Source: Endobacterium cereale (lineage in GTDB: Bacteria; Pseudomonadota; Alphaproteobacteria; Rhizobiales; Rhizobiaceae). From it: a stretch of DNA of 64,000 nucleotides. The stretch spans positions 186,001 to 250,000 of the forward strand of contig NZ_WIXI01000022.1 of NCBI RefSeq assembly GCF_009617585.1, given 5' to 3'. The translations under genes were made by a program, and so were the position numbers. Shown piece by piece: positions 46,673-56,956 of the stretch (positions are counted from its first letter, which is position 1; each line of letters begins with the position of its first letter). The notes beneath the pieces are model-generated. The model was not told the origin of the DNA, did no database searches, and was given only the letters and a program-made list of their open reading frames with translations.

Positions 46673-47659
46673 ATGCCACAATTTTCACGCAGATCCTTTG
46701 TCAGCACCCTTCCTTTCGGCATTCTCGGGACAGGTCTGATCAGTGGCGTTGCGACGCCCACTCTTGCCGCAACACAGGCGACCGCGATGGCAACGGGAAA
46801 GCCGGTCAGCGTGACGCCGCTGGCGCAGATCCGCATCGGCCGCTTCACCGTGACCGCACTGACGGACGGTTATGCCGACATGCCCTATGACTATTTTCCA
46901 GGGCGCGCGCCGGCCGATGTCGAAAAAGCGGCAAACGCGCAATTCACCGCCCGGCCGAGTGGCGTTCGTTTTCTCTTCAACCAGTATCTTGTCGATGATG
47001 GTGAGCACCGTATCCTGATTGATGCCGGTGCGGCGGGGTCTATCGGGCAAACCGGCGCGCTGCCGCAGGCGCTTGAAACACTTGGCCTGCGACCCGACCA
47101 GATCGACGCGGTGATCGTCACGCATATGCACCAGGACCATATGGGCGGCCTGATTCTGGGGGACAAGAACAACTACCCCAAGGCGGAGGTCTATATCGAT
47201 CGCCGCGACGTCAAGCACTGGACCGACCCGGCCAAGCGCAGCGGTGCGCCGGATTATCTAAAGACCAGTTTCGACATGGCGGCAGAAGTCGTGCGCCTTT
47301 ACCCGAAACTGCAGGCGATCGACGGCGAACGCGAGATCGTGCGAGGCGTCTCGATCGTCGATCTGACCGGCCACACACCCGGCCATATCGGCGTGCGGGT
47401 GGAAGATGGCGGGCACAGCCTGATCATGGTGTCGGACATGATCTTTCCGGTCGTGCATCCCGGCGCGACGGATGTATTTTTCCTGTTCGAACAGGACAGG
47501 GAGGCGGCCAAGGCAATGCGTGATCGCTTCTTCCCGCAGGCCGCAGCGGAAGGCGCGCTCATTGCCGCCACGCACATGCCCTTCCCCGGCCTCGGGCGTG
47601 TCGTTTCCGATGGCGGGCAGATGCGCTGGCAGGTGGCGGATTGGGCGTTGCAGACCTGA
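46673..47659 (+). CDS. Tat-exported metallo-beta-lactamase-fold hydrolase
   Basis: 328 residues. A twin-arginine signal (SRRSFVSTLPFGILGTGLIS, cleavage near residue 33) precedes an MBL fold with THMHQDHMGG (HxHxDH), DLTGHTPGHIG and a C-terminal THMPFPGLG. It is therefore a folded, metal-loaded enzyme exported to the periplasm. Lactonase-like or other ester hydrolysis is possible; the substrate is unknown. Likely controlled by the divergent LysR gene. Confidence 0.9.
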   Translation: MPQFSRRSFVSTLPFGILGTGLISGVATPTLAATQATAMATGKPVSVTPLAQIRIGRFTVTALTDGYADMPYDYFPGRAPADVEKAANAQFTARPSGVRFLFNQYLVDDGEHRILIDAGAAGSIGQTGALPQALETLGLRPDQIDAVIVTHMHQDHMGGLILGDKNNYPKAEVYIDRRDVKHWTDPAKRSGAPDYLKTSFDMAAEVVRLYPKLQAIDGEREIVRGVSIVDLTGHTPGHIGVRVEDGGHSLIMVSDMIFPVVHPGATDVFFLFEQDREAAKAMRDRFFPQAAAEGALIAATHMPFPGLGRVVSDGGQMRWQVADWALQT

Positions 47660-48009
47660 GGTATGAGGTGGAGCAATTTGTGAGCGTGGCCATCTCGAGA
47701 CGAGACATGCCGCGTTTGCGCAAAACTACAGGGGAATGCGATAAAAGGCTGCGCCTCGGAGATCTGAGTTAAGCGGTGGGGCGGGCAATAACGTTGGTCG
47801 GGGCGCGACGAAGGGAGTGGCAAGTCGTCAGCCCTCCTTTCTCAAAAAGTGCGGCAATCAGCACTACGATCGTGAAAAAGAGGCGTGAGTATGCGATCCT
47901 GTTCGTGCATGTTTGCCTGTCATTGATCGTCTCAGAAAGGCTGTAGGCTGAGCAATGCGTAAAGCGGCTCATGCGAAACCTTTCGGCGCCGGACCGCACC
48001 GCTATTTGA
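47660..48009. other. Intergenic region without a supported gene
   Basis: About 350 bp between the metallo-hydrolase stop and the uppP terminator. A 76-codon minus-strand frame (47769-47999) exists but has no ribosome-binding site or recognisable domain. No terminator or repeat was seen. Confidence 0.4.
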
Positions 48010-48033
48010 AAGGCCCGGCCAAAGCCGGGCCTT
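48010..48033 (-). terminator. Rho-independent terminator of uppP
   Basis: AAGGCCCGGC pairs with GCCGGGCCTT around CAAA, 9 bp after the uppP stop. On the minus strand it is followed by TTTCAAAT. Confidence 0.75.
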
Positions 48034-48041
48034 CACTTACC

Positions 48042-48875
48042 TCAGATCGGGCTGAGCACACCGGTGAACAACAGGCCCAGCAGAACGACGCCAATGAGCA
48101 AACGGTACCACACGAATGGCATGTAGCTCTTGGTCGAGACCAGTTTCAGGAACCAGACGATGACCGCGTAACCGACCACGAAGGCGATCAGCGTGGCAAC
48201 GGCCGTCGGGCCGGCGGCGACGGCGGTTTCCTCGCCCATCGTCTTGAACAGCTGGTAGAAACCCGAACCAAACACGGCAGGGACGGCGAGAAGGAAGGAA
48301 TAACGGGCGGCCGCTTCACGCGTGTAACCCATGATCAGGCCGGCGGTGATGGTGCCGCCGGAGCGGGAAACGCCGGGGATGAGCGCCATGGCCTGCGCGA
48401 AACCGAAGATGATGCCATCGCGCCAGATCAGTTGTTTCAGCGCGTATTTTTTCTTGCCGATATGATCGGCCCAGCCGAGGATGAGGCCGAAGACGATCAG
48501 CATGATCGCGGTGATGTAAAGGTTGCGAAGCCCGTGTTCGATCGCGTCCTTGAAGGCGAGGCCAAGCACGATGATCGGCAGCGAACCGATAATGATCAGC
48601 CAGCCCATGCGGGCGGCATCCTTGTCGTAATCGCCCAGACGAAAGACCTGCCGCAGCCAAGCGGTGGCAATCGCCATGATATCCTTCCAGAAATAGACGA
48701 GAACCGCGGCTTCCGTACCGAGCTGGGTGATGGCGGTGAAGGCCGCGCCCGGATCAGTGCCCGATGGCAGGAATTCACCGAGTATGCGCAAGTGCGCGCT
48801 CGAGGACACCGGCAGGAATTCGGTCAACCCCTGCACAAGTCCAAGGATGGCAGCATCGGTCCAACTCACGCTCAT
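48042..48875 (-). CDS. uppP: Undecaprenyl-diphosphatase (UppP/BacA)
   Basis: 277-residue polytopic membrane enzyme that recycles the peptidoglycan lipid carrier. The catalytic [15 protein letters not shown] motif is at the N-terminus and the second motif [17 protein letters not shown] in the middle, each with the conserved Glu/Ser/Arg. GGAG precedes the start. Not to be confused with the unrelated rhizobial symbiosis protein also called BacA. Confidence 0.96.
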   Translation of the reverse strand: MSVSWTDAAILGLVQGLTEFLPVSSSAHLRILGEFLPSGTDPGAAFTAITQLGTEAAVLVYFWKDIMAIATAWLRQVFRLGDYDKDAARMGWLIIIGSLPIIVLGLAFKDAIEHGLRNLYITAIMLIVFGLILGWADHIGKKKYALKQLIWRDGIIFGFAQAMALIPGVSRSGGTITAGLIMGYTREAAARYSFLLAVPAVFGSGFYQLFKTMGEETAVAAGPTAVATLIAFVVGYAVIVWFLKLVSTKSYMPFVWYRLLIGVVLLGLLFTGVLSPI

Positions 48876-49331
48876 GGCAACTCCAGGGTTCTGTCTTACG
48901 GGGGTATGATTTGCGAAAGGAAATAGGCGGATTTTGAATAGCTCAAGTGCGGCGCGACGCCATTTTCAAGCGCCTGTCTTTCGAACCGGCAATGTGACGA
49001 TTGTATGATTTTCGAACATTTTCATGTGCGATGTGGCGACACGCTTGTTCGATGGGGAGAGCCAGCCGGCCGTCGGCACGATGGACAGGATGTTGCGCAT
49101 ACAGTGGTCGAATTCTCCGTGTGGCGAAGAGGATCGGCAGGCCTTGTTGCAACGCACAATAATCACGCGTTTCCGCAATAGCCAGCACAAACGAAACAGA
49201 CTCGGATTTCGCCGATATGACAGTTTGGCAATGAGCTAACCTCTTATTAGGAAATTATTGACCATAATTGCTGATCCGCGGCGCTCCAGAGGAGTGTCAG
49301 ATGTCCCGCGTAATCTGGGTTTGCAGTTGTC
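48876..49331. other. Intergenic region between uppP and the DUF882 gene
   Basis: 456 bp between divergent genes. It must carry both promoters. A strong Shine-Dalgarno (AGAGGAG) and ATG occur at 49301, but in a different reading frame from the DUF882 gene. Nothing else was recognised. Confidence 0.45.
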
Positions 49332-50720
49332 ATGGTGGCGTTCGAGTTCCCGCACGGCGTTTCGGTCGTAACTTCCTTTTGCCGAGATGCAGCAACCCGA
49401 ATGTGCCGCTCTGCGACGCGGCCGGCAAAGGCTTTGGCCGCGGCCCTGCTGGCCCTCCCCTTGCTGATGGCCAGCAGTGGTTTTGCGGCCGCAGAGACGC
49501 GGTCTCTCAAGCTCTATTTCACCCATACGGGCGAGCGCGCCAATATCGTTTACAAACGCAATGGCCGTTTCGACCAGAAGGGCCTGAACCAGATCAACCG
49601 CATCCTGCGCGACTGGCGCCGCAACGAGCCGACGAAGATGGACCCGCGCCTGCTGGATCTCGTCTGGGAAGTCTATGGCCGCGTCGGCGCAAGAGATTAC
49701 ATTCACGTAGTTTCGGCCTATCGTTCGCCGAAAACCAACAACATGCTGCGTGGCCGCTCACGCACGACCGGCGTTGCCAAGAAAAGCCAGCACATGCTGG
49801 GCAAGGCCATGGATTTCTTCATTCCGGGTGTAAAAATTTCGACACTGCGCGCCACCGCCATGCAGATGCAGGTCGGTGGCGTCGGTTATTACCCCACCTC
49901 CGGTTCGCCTTTTGTGCATCTGGATGTCGGCAGCGTGCGTGCATGGCCGCGCATGTCGCAGCGAGAACTTGCAAACCTCTTCCCGAACGGACGCACGCTG
50001 CACCTGCCCACCAATGGCCGGCCGCTGCCGGGCTATCAGCAGGCGCTTGCCGATTACAAACGCCGGATCGGCCCACGTTCGATCGAAATTGCAGCCACCG
50101 CCGAGGATGACGATGATGCAGCACCTGTCATCGCCCGCGGCCGTTCGCGCGACGCCGATGACAGCGGCCTTGTGACTGCCATGCTGCCGACCCCCAAAAG
50201 CCGGGCACAGGCGGCGCTCGACATGCAAAGCAAATTCGGAGGCAGCCCGAAGGAAAAGACCGAGATTGCCGAGAAGCGTGAGGAAAAGCAGGTTGAGCTG
50301 CTGGCCGCCGCTATTCCGGTTCCCTCACCGCGACCGAAGCCGGTCGAGACGACAGAACTGCCGCCAGACAATATCGTTGTGGCGTCGATCGGCCCGATCC
50401 CGGCGCAGCGACCAACTCTGCCCGCCCCCGTCTCCAAGCCGTTTGGCGATCCGGCCATCCGTCAGGATCTCGCCAAGATTCGCGTTCTGAAGGATGCTGC
50501 TCCAGCCACTGGCACCGCATCTGCCGAACCTGTCGCTATCCGGTCTCTTGCGCACTGGGCGCTGCTGTCGCCTGGCCAACGTGTCGCCATGAAACCGCCG
50601 GTTCTGGTAAAACGTTCGCTGGAAACCGAACCGGGTGCTGCAACGGAAACCGTGGAGCAGAAGCCGATGGCAGCGGGTGGCGCTTTCGATTTCGGTCGAT
50701 TTGTCGAGGATGAGGGTTAA
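49332..50720 (+). CDS. DUF882 (YcbK/MepK-like) peptidoglycan peptidase with long disordered tail
   Basis: 462 residues from ATG 49332 (or about 439 from ATG 49401). A hydrophobic export segment (KALAAALLALPLLMASSGFA) precedes the DUF882/M15-like domain (about 55-210) with VVSAYRSPKTNNMLRGRSRT, KKSQHMLGKAMDFFIPG and FVHLDVGSVRAWP (zinc His/Asp/His). A Pro/Glu/Ala-rich disordered tail of about 240 residues follows. Homologues cleave peptidoglycan cross-links. The start is doubtful: neither ATG has a good ribosome-binding site, whereas a strong one drives an out-of-frame ATG at 49301. Confidence 0.88.
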   Translation: MVAFEFPHGVSVVTSFCRDAATRMCRSATRPAKALAAALLALPLLMASSGFAAAETRSLKLYFTHTGERANIVYKRNGRFDQKGLNQINRILRDWRRNEPTKMDPRLLDLVWEVYGRVGARDYIHVVSAYRSPKTNNMLRGRSRTTGVAKKSQHMLGKAMDFFIPGVKISTLRATAMQMQVGGVGYYPTSGSPFVHLDVGSVRAWPRMSQRELANLFPNGRTLHLPTNGRPLPGYQQALADYKRRIGPRSIEIAATAEDDDDAAPVIARGRSRDADDSGLVTAMLPTPKSRAQAALDMQSKFGGSPKEKTEIAEKREEKQVELLAAAIPVPSPRPKPVETTELPPDNIVVASIGPIPAQRPTLPAPVSKPFGDPAIRQDLAKIRVLKDAAPATGTASAEPVAIRSLAHWALLSPGQRVAMKPPVLVKRSLETEPGAATETVEQKPMAAGGAFDFGRFVEDEG

Positions 50721-50729
50721 GCCGCGCGA

Positions 50730-51107
50730 TCAATACGCTCCGTAATCGGGCGGCAAATGCCGTTCCAGTTCCATGGCATCATGCAGAATGCGACCGATAC
50801 TGATTAATTCGGGATTGAGAACACGATAAAGCACCAGATGCCGGGGGTGCTTCACGATGCCGGTTTCATGACGGGCGCGTTTCCCGCTGTGACGCAGGTG
50901 ATAACTAGACACGCTATCGCCGAGTTCGGGACGCCAATGACATCCGATCCGCTCGGGATCATCTGCCAGATCACGCAGGGCCGTCACCAAAAGTTTCTGG
51001 TAGCGGTCACGCGCGGCACCTCCGAAACGGTCTTCCGTTTCCGCCAGAATATCGATGATATCGGCCCGCGCCCACACGGACAGACGATACGTGCCGCGCT
51101 TGGTCAC
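50730..51107 (-). CDS. RelE/ParE-family toxin
   Basis: 125 residues. ParE-like fold (YRLSVWARADIIDILAETED, GIVKHPRHLVLYRVLNPELI, SIGRILHDAMELERHLP). ParE toxins poison gyrase and RelE toxins cut mRNA; the pairing with a ParD-type antitoxin favours ParE. The GTG start overlaps the antitoxin stop (GTGA), so the two are translationally coupled. It lies just downstream of mutS on the same strand. Confidence 0.92.
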   Translation of the reverse strand: MTKRGTYRLSVWARADIIDILAETEDRFGGAARDRYQKLLVTALRDLADDPERIGCHWRPELGDSVSSYHLRHSGKRARHETGIVKHPRHLVLYRVLNPELISIGRILHDAMELERHLPPDYGAY

Positions 51108-51397
51108 GGGTGGACCTTGCGGACCCTCGCTTCGGCTTCGCGGCCGAGAGCAGCGATCGCATCTTCCAGTTCGTCGTCGGCAATATCGGTAAAGCGACCC
51201 TCTTCCAGATCCGCAAATCCCAGTCGCGCGGCTTTTTGCAAAGCTTCCAGCTTGGCGGCTTCTGCCACCTCACGCCGTTCCACCAACCGCAGCCCTTCGC
51301 CCAAAACTTGGCTGGCATTCTGATAACGGCCGGATTTCACCAGACGATCAATGACGTCTGCATCGTGATCCGTCAGGACGACATTGCGGGTGGGCAT
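51104..51397 (-). CDS. ParD-type ribbon-helix-helix antitoxin
   Basis: 97 residues. N-terminal ribbon-helix-helix (MPTRNVVLTDHDADVIDRLV, KSGRYQNASQVLGEGLRLVE) with a C-terminal toxin-wrapping acidic helix (EEGRFTDIADDELEDAIAAL). It neutralises the adjacent ParE-like toxin and probably represses its own operon at the inverted repeat 51402-51429. Confidence 0.92.
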   Translation of the reverse strand: MPTRNVVLTDHDADVIDRLVKSGRYQNASQVLGEGLRLVERREVAEAAKLEALQKAARLGFADLEEGRFTDIADDELEDAIAALGREAEARVRKVHP

Positions 51398-51401
51398 GAC
51401 T

Positions 51402-51429
51402 GGACCTCGCGGGTGCGGTTGCGAGGTCC
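51402..51429. promoter_or_regulatory. Inverted-repeat operator of the ParDE-like operon
   Basis: GGACCTCGC (51402-51410) and GCGAGGTCC (51421-51429) are perfect 9-bp complements with a 10-bp centre. It lies between the -10 box and the antitoxin ATG, where the antitoxin or complex would block transcription. The same hairpin would hide the ribosome-binding site in RNA. Confidence 0.7.
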
Positions 51430-51457
51430 ATCATACCAGAATGGCATCATCTGCCAA
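51430..51457 (-). promoter_or_regulatory. Sigma-70 promoter of the ParDE-like operon
   Basis: On the minus strand TTGGCA (51457-51452) and TATGAT (51435-51430) are 16 bp apart. It lies between the mutS stop and the operator, so the toxin-antitoxin pair has its own promoter and need not rely on mutS read-through. Confidence 0.7.
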
Positions 51458-51473
51458 TGCACCCTTGGGCGCG

Positions 51474-54197
51474 TCACTTCTCCGCTAGCTGCTTGCGCAG
51501 CGCATAAAGCGCGTCCATTGCCTCGCGTGGGGTCATGTCGTCCGGGTTAAGCGCTTTCAGCGCTTCCTCAACCTTGGACGGACCACGTCGCGTTTCTTCC
51601 TTGCGCACGGCGATCTGGAAGAGCGGCAGGTCGTCGATCAGCTGGCTGGCCGGGTTCTTGCGATCGCTGTCTTCCAGCTTGGTCAGCACATCACGGGCAC
51701 GCTCCACCACCGCATCCGGCAAGCCGGCGAGACGGGCGACCTGAATGCCGTAGGACCGATCGGCCGCACCGGGGCCGACTTCGTGAAGGAAGATAACCTC
51801 GCCATCCCATTCCTTCACCTTCATGGTGGCGTTGGAGAGGCGGTTCAGCTTTTCCGACAGGACGGTGAGTTCGTGGAAGTGGGTGGCGAACAGGCCACGG
51901 CAGCGGTTGGCCTCGTGCAGGTGTTCGACCGAAGCCCAAGCAATCGACAGGCCATCGAACGTGGCGGTGCCACGGCCGATTTCATCGAGAATGACCAGCG
52001 AGCGGTCAGTCGCCTGATTGAGAATTGCGGCGGTTTCGACCATTTCCACCATGAAGGTAGAGCGGCCACGTGCCAGATCGTCCGACGCGCCGACGCGGGA
52101 GAACAGCCGGTCGACAACACCGATATGAGCGGAGGCAGCGGGCACGAAGGAGCCCATCTGAGCTAGGATGGCGATCAGGGCGTTCTGGCGCAGAAAGGTC
52201 GATTTACCGCCCATGTTGGGGCCGGTGAGCAGCCAGAGCGCGCCGAATTCTCCGCCATCCTTGGGCGAAAGATCGCATTCGTTGGCGATAAAGGCACCGG
52301 CCGACTGGCGGCGCAGCGCCTGTTCGACCACCGGATGGCGGCCGCCTTCGATGGCGAACATGCGGCTGTCATCGACGATCGGGCGGCGATAACCCCATTC
52401 CTCCGCCAGCATGGCAAGGCCGGCAGCGACATCGATGATGCCGAGCGCGCGGGCACCGGCCTTGATGGCTTCGGCCTGTTCCGTGACCGCGTTGTTCATG
52501 TGGGTAAAGGCTTCGAGCTCGATGACCAGCGCTTGGCCTGCGGCATTGGCGATGCGGGTTTCGAGATCGGCCAGTTCCGTCGTGGTGAACCGCATGGCAT
52601 TGGCCATGGTCTGGCGATGGATGAAGCGGGCCTTTGCTTCCGGCGTATCGGTCATCGGGCCGGCATTGCCGGCGGTGACTTCGATGAAATAACCAAGCAC
52701 GTTGTTGTGCTTGATTTTCAGCGACTTGATGCCGGTCTCATCGGCATATTGCAGCTGCAGCCCGGCAATGACTTTTCGCGACTGGTCACGCAACGCGCGG
52801 ACTTCATCGAGTTCTGCATAAGCGCCATCGGCAACAAAACCGCCATCGCGTTTCAGCAGCGGCAGTTCTTCGGCCAGCAGGCCGGACAGCAGGTTTTCCA
52901 CATCATCCGGCAGGGCGGCGAGCGAGGCCATAGCCTCTTCCAGTTCTGGCGGCAGCATGACCTTCGACAGGCTCTGACCAACTGTGCGAGCGGCCTGCAG
53001 GCCTATGAGGATGGCGCCCAGATCACGTGGGCCACCACGGTCTAGAGCGAGGCGCGACAGTGCGCGCGGCATGTCCGGCACGTGTTTGAGGCCAGTGCGC
53101 AGATCGCCACAGAGCGAAGGCTCATCGATCAGGAAGGAGATGGAATCGAGGCGGTGGTTGATAACCTCGGGGTCGGTCAACGGCGACATCAGCCGTTCGG
53201 CGAGCAGACGTCCGCCGCCGCCGGTAACGGTGCGGTCGATGGCTTTCAGCAGCGAACCGTCACGGCTGCCAGAAAGCGTTTTCGTCAGTTCCAGATTGCC
53301 GCGCGTGGCGGGATCGATGAACAGCGTGGAATTGCCGCTTTCGCGCTCCGGCCTGCCAAGCGGTGGGCGCTCGGCGATCTGTGTCTTTTCCACATAGGCG
53401 ACGGCAGCAGCGGCGGCCGTCAGTTCCGCGCGCGAAAACGTGCCAAAACCGTCGAGCGTTTCCACGCCGAAATAACGGGTGATGCGGCTTTCGGCCATGG
53501 CGCTGTCGAACAGCACGGCGGGCTGCGGCACTGCAACGCGGCCGAGCACATCGAACACCGGCTTAAGTTCGGGATCATGGAAAATGGCATCGGCAAGGAT
53601 GAATTCGCGCGGTTCGATGCGCAGGATATCGGCGAGCAGACGCGTATGCTCGGTTTCGGCCACGCGGAAAACCCCGGTGGAGATATCGATCCAGGCCAGC
53701 GCCATCTGCTGTTCGCTATTGCCGCGGATGCGAGCAAGCGTCATCAGGTAGTTGGATTCGGAAGCAACGAGCAGCTTTTCTTCCGTCAGCGTGCCGGGCG
53801 TGACTAGGCGCACGACATCGCGTTTCACCACCGATTTCGAGCCACGTTTCTTGGCCTCGGCCGGATCTTCGATCTGTTCGCAAACGGCGACGCGATACCC
53901 CAGCGAAATCAGTTTTTGGAGGTAATCGTCGGCAGCATGGACTGGCACGCCGCACATGGGGATATCATAGCCCATATGCTGGCCGCGCTTGGTGAGCGTG
54001 ATGCCGAGTGCACGAGACGCTTCAGCGGCATCATCGAAGAACAGCTCGTAGAAATCGCCCATGCGATAAAACAGCAGCGAGCCAGGATTGTTGGCCTTGA
54101 TCTCGATGAATTGTTCCATCATCGGGGTGGCCGAGCTACGGCTTTCCTCGGTGATCAGGCGGGCTGTATCGAGCGTGTCGGTCGGCAGGCGTTGCAA
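51474..54197 (-). CDS. mutS: DNA mismatch repair protein MutS
   Basis: About 907 residues from a tentative TTG at 54197; the first ATG of the conserved part ([20 protein letters not shown]) is 54122, and the open frame continues to 54356 over the divergent tme start. Mismatch-binding domain with [11 protein letters not shown] (Phe-x-Glu), connector and lever domains, and ATPase with [14 protein letters not shown] (Walker A) and [15 protein letters not shown] (Walker B). It recognises base mismatches in replication repair. It is divergent from tme, as in Sinorhizobium by memory. Confidence 0.96.
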   Translation of the reverse strand: MQRLPTDTLDTARLITEESRSSATPMMEQFIEIKANNPGSLLFYRMGDFYELFFDDAAEASRALGITLTKRGQHMGYDIPMCGVPVHAADDYLQKLISLGYRVAVCEQIEDPAEAKKRGSKSVVKRDVVRLVTPGTLTEEKLLVASESNYLMTLARIRGNSEQQMALAWIDISTGVFRVAETEHTRLLADILRIEPREFILADAIFHDPELKPVFDVLGRVAVPQPAVLFDSAMAESRITRYFGVETLDGFGTFSRAELTAAAAAVAYVEKTQIAERPPLGRPERESGNSTLFIDPATRGNLELTKTLSGSRDGSLLKAIDRTVTGGGGRLLAERLMSPLTDPEVINHRLDSISFLIDEPSLCGDLRTGLKHVPDMPRALSRLALDRGGPRDLGAILIGLQAARTVGQSLSKVMLPPELEEAMASLAALPDDVENLLSGLLAEELPLLKRDGGFVADGAYAELDEVRALRDQSRKVIAGLQLQYADETGIKSLKIKHNNVLGYFIEVTAGNAGPMTDTPEAKARFIHRQTMANAMRFTTTELADLETRIANAAGQALVIELEAFTHMNNAVTEQAEAIKAGARALGIIDVAAGLAMLAEEWGYRRPIVDDSRMFAIEGGRHPVVEQALRRQSAGAFIANECDLSPKDGGEFGALWLLTGPNMGGKSTFLRQNALIAILAQMGSFVPAASAHIGVVDRLFSRVGASDDLARGRSTFMVEMVETAAILNQATDRSLVILDEIGRGTATFDGLSIAWASVEHLHEANRCRGLFATHFHELTVLSEKLNRLSNATMKVKEWDGEVIFLHEVGPGAADRSYGIQVARLAGLPDAVVERARDVLTKLEDSDRKNPASQLIDDLPLFQIAVRKEETRRGPSKVEEALKALNPDDMTPREAMDALYALRKQLAEK

Positions 54198-54333
54198 ATC
54201 GATGGTCCGTTTTGTGTTGCTTCCGGGAAAAGGCGACCTTATCGATGATGCACCCGGAAACACAACAATGGCGGCGGCAATCCGGCCTTCTGCCCACATG
54301 ATACTGATAGAAAAACAGGGAAACGGAAACACC

Positions 54334-56619
54334 ATGGCAGCAGACAAGACGCCCAAGGGCCGTGCATCGGTTACCGATCGCGAGGCACTCGACTTTCACG
54401 CCAACGGCCGCCCCGGCAAGCTGGAGATCACACCCACCAAGCCGATGGCAACCCAGCGCGACCTGTCTCTGGCTTATTCCCCAGGCGTTGCAGTGCCGGT
54501 GAAGGCGATCGCCGCTGACCCTGCCACGGCTTATGATTACACGACGCGCGGCAACATGGTGGCCGTGATTTCCAATGGCACCGCCATCCTGGGCCTCGGC
54601 AATCTCGGCGCCCTGGCATCGAAGCCGGTCATGGAAGGCAAGTCGGTCCTGTTCAAGCGCTTTGCCGATGTGGACAGTATCGACCTTGAAGTCGATACTG
54701 AAAATGTCGACGAGTTCATCAACTGCGTGCGTTACCTCGGCCCCTCCTTCGGCGGCATCAACCTCGAGGACATCAAAGCACCGGAATGTTTCATCATCGA
54801 AAGCCGGTTGCGCGAGCTGATGGACATCCCGGTTTTCCACGATGACCAGCACGGCACGGCGATCATTGCCGCCGCCGGCCTGATCAATGCGCTGGAACTG
54901 ACCGGCCGTGACCTGAAGACGACCAAGCTCGTCTGCAATGGCGCCGGTGCTGCCGCGATCGCCTGTATCGAGTTGATCAAGGCGATGGGTTTCAACCCGG
55001 AAAACATCATTCTCTGCGACACCAAGGGCGTGATCTATCAGGGCCGTACCGAGGGCATGAACCAGTGGAAATCGGCACATGCGGCAAAGACCGACCGCCG
55101 TTCTCTGGAAGAAGCCATGAAGGGCGCCGACGTGGTGTTCGGCCTTTCGCAGAAGGGTGCGTTCACCGACGAGATGATCCGCTCGATGGCGGATCAGCCG
55201 ATCATTTTTGCGATGGCCAACCCGGACCCGGAAATCACCCCGGAAGAAGTAGCGCAGATCCGCGACGACGCGATCATGGCGACCGGCCGTTCGGACTATC
55301 CGAACCAGGTCAACAACGTGCTCGGCTTCCCCTACATCTTTCGCGGGGCGCTGGATGTGCGCGCCGTGCAGATCAACGACGCGATGAAGATTGCCGCCGC
55401 GCAGGCGCTGGCCGATCTTGCCCGTGAAGATGTGCCGGACGACGTGGCCGCCGCCTATCAGGGTGTTCGCCCACGTTTTGGGCCGCAATACATCATTCCG
55501 GTACCGTTCGATCCGCGCCTGATCTCTGCCATTCCGGTGGCTGTCGCCAAGGCTGCGATGGATAGCGGCGTGGCGCGGCGCGACATCACTGATCTGGCGC
55601 TTTACGGCCGCCAGCTTTCGGCCCGTATCGATCCGATCGCTGCCAACACGCAGGACATTTTTGAACGCGTACGCCAGTATCAGAAGCGCGTGGTGTTTGC
55701 GGAAGCAGAAGAAGAACAGGTCATGCGCGCCGCTGTCGCCTATATGGCGCAGGGGCTTGGCACCGCCATTCTGCTCGGCCGTGACGACGTCATCCGCGCC
55801 ACAGCGGAAAAAGCCGGCATAGAGCTGGATCGTCCCGGTATCGAGATCGTCAATGCGCGCATCTCGACCCGCGTCGAGGCGTATATCGACTATCTTTATG
55901 AACGCCTGCAACGCGAAGGTTATCTACTGCGCGACGTGCAGCGCCTCATCCACAATGACCGTAACCACTTTGCCGCCTGCATGGTGGCGCTGGGTGATGC
56001 GGATGCGATGGTGACCGGCACGACCCGCAACTATGCCACGGCTCTGGCCGACGTGCGCCGCTGCATCGATGCCAAGCCGGGCCACAAGGTGATCGGCGTT
56101 TCGATGATTCTGGCACGCGGGCGCACAGTGTTTGTGGCCGACACCGCCGTGCATGACATGCCGACGGCCGACGATCTGGCTGAGATTGCCATCGAAGCGG
56201 CGCGGCTGGCCAAGCGCATGGGGCATGAGCCCCGCGTGGCGATGCTGGCCTATTCCACCTTCGGCCAGCCGATCGGCGAGCGTTCGGAACGGGTTCGCGA
56301 GGCCGTCAAAATCCTCGACGGCCAGCGGGTCGATTTCGAATATGACGGTGAAATGGGTGCCGATGTGGCGCTCAATCTGGAGCGCATGCAGCAGCAGTAC
56401 CCGTTCTGCCGTCTTTCCGGCACGGCCAATGTTCTCGTCATGCCGGCGATCCATTCGGCCGCGATTTCGACACGCATGCTGCAGGAACTGGGTGGCTCAA
56501 CCGTGATCGGCCCACTGCTGGTCGGTCTCGACAAGTCTGTGCAGATCGCGCCGATGGGCGCCAAGGACAGCGACATCGTCAACATGGCGGCGATCGCGGC
56601 CTATAACGCCGGTATGTAA
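54334..56619 (+). CDS. tme: NADP-dependent malic enzyme (Tme-type, with phosphotransacetylase-like domain)
   Basis: 761 residues. N-terminal malic domain ([32 protein letters not shown]) and NAD(P)-binding domain ([18 protein letters not shown]), then a C-terminal domain (about 430-760) resembling phosphate acetyltransferase ([37 protein letters not shown]). It converts malate to pyruvate. The long fused form is typical of rhizobia; position beside mutS and olsB points to Tme rather than NAD-type Dme. GGAAAC precedes ATG 54334. Confidence 0.92.
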   Translation: MAADKTPKGRASVTDREALDFHANGRPGKLEITPTKPMATQRDLSLAYSPGVAVPVKAIAADPATAYDYTTRGNMVAVISNGTAILGLGNLGALASKPVMEGKSVLFKRFADVDSIDLEVDTENVDEFINCVRYLGPSFGGINLEDIKAPECFIIESRLRELMDIPVFHDDQHGTAIIAAAGLINALELTGRDLKTTKLVCNGAGAAAIACIELIKAMGFNPENIILCDTKGVIYQGRTEGMNQWKSAHAAKTDRRSLEEAMKGADVVFGLSQKGAFTDEMIRSMADQPIIFAMANPDPEITPEEVAQIRDDAIMATGRSDYPNQVNNVLGFPYIFRGALDVRAVQINDAMKIAAAQALADLAREDVPDDVAAAYQGVRPRFGPQYIIPVPFDPRLISAIPVAVAKAAMDSGVARRDITDLALYGRQLSARIDPIAANTQDIFERVRQYQKRVVFAEAEEEQVMRAAVAYMAQGLGTAILLGRDDVIRATAEKAGIELDRPGIEIVNARISTRVEAYIDYLYERLQREGYLLRDVQRLIHNDRNHFAACMVALGDADAMVTGTTRNYATALADVRRCIDAKPGHKVIGVSMILARGRTVFVADTAVHDMPTADDLAEIAIEAARLAKRMGHEPRVAMLAYSTFGQPIGERSERVREAVKILDGQRVDFEYDGEMGADVALNLERMQQQYPFCRLSGTANVLVMPAIHSAAISTRMLQELGGSTVIGPLLVGLDKSVQIAPMGAKDSDIVNMAAIAAYNAGM

Positions 56620-56645
56620 CCGGCAGCGCTCTCCTTGAATGGCGA

Positions 56646-56685
56646 CCGCGAGTGGATTACCTTGGGAGTACAGGTCCACTCGCGG
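56646..56685. promoter_or_regulatory. Inverted-repeat operator of the Phd/PIN operon
   Basis: CCGCGAGTGGA (56646-56656) and TCCACTCGCGG (56675-56685) are perfect 11-bp complements with an 18-bp spacer, ending just before the antitoxin start. It is a likely autoregulation site. The half-sites differ from those of the ParDE-like operator. Confidence 0.65.
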
Positions 56686-56695
56686 AATGTCGCTC

Positions 56696-56956
56696 ATGAA
56701 GACCGTCAATATTCAGGAAGCTCAGAAAGATCTGGTGCGGCTTTTAGAAAAGGCCGCGAAGGGGGAGCCGTTTGTCGTTGCCCAAGAAGGGAAACCGTCG
56801 CTGAAGGTGGTGACGGTGGAGGAAGTTGAGCTTATCGAGGCTCCGAAGAAAAAACGGCGGATCGGTTTTCTCGAAGGGCAATTTTCGGTGCCGGACAACT
56901 TCGACACGATGTTCGCCGAGGAGATTGAGGAGATGTTCTACGGGAAGAGTAAGTGA
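56696..56956 (+). CDS. Phd/YefM-type antitoxin
   Basis: 86 residues from ATG 56696 (or 89 from 56687). Phd/YefM N-terminus MKTVNIQEAQKDLVRLLEKA and GEPFVVAQEGKPSLKVVTV, then an acidic, hydrophobic C-terminus (DNFDTMFAEEIEEMFYG) that would block the toxin. The start at 56696 has GCGGA at better spacing. It overlaps the PIN gene by GTGA. Confidence 0.9.
   Translation: MKTVNIQEAQKDLVRLLEKAAKGEPFVVAQEGKPSLKVVTVEEVELIEAPKKKRRIGFLEGQFSVPDNFDTMFAEEIEEMFYGKSK

Noticed and set aside
47769..47999. 76-codon minus-strand frame between the metallo-hydrolase gene and uppP
   Set aside because: It contains a hydrophobic stretch but no start signal and no family match.
49268..50110. 280-codon frame starting near the strong RBS at 49301
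   Set aside because: Beyond the first few codons it runs out of frame inside the DUF882 domain, whose zinc motifs are clear in the other frame. The start conflict itself is reported as a finding.
54136..55911. 591-codon minus-strand frame opposite tme
   Set aside because: Antisense shadow of the malic enzyme; no recognisable protein.
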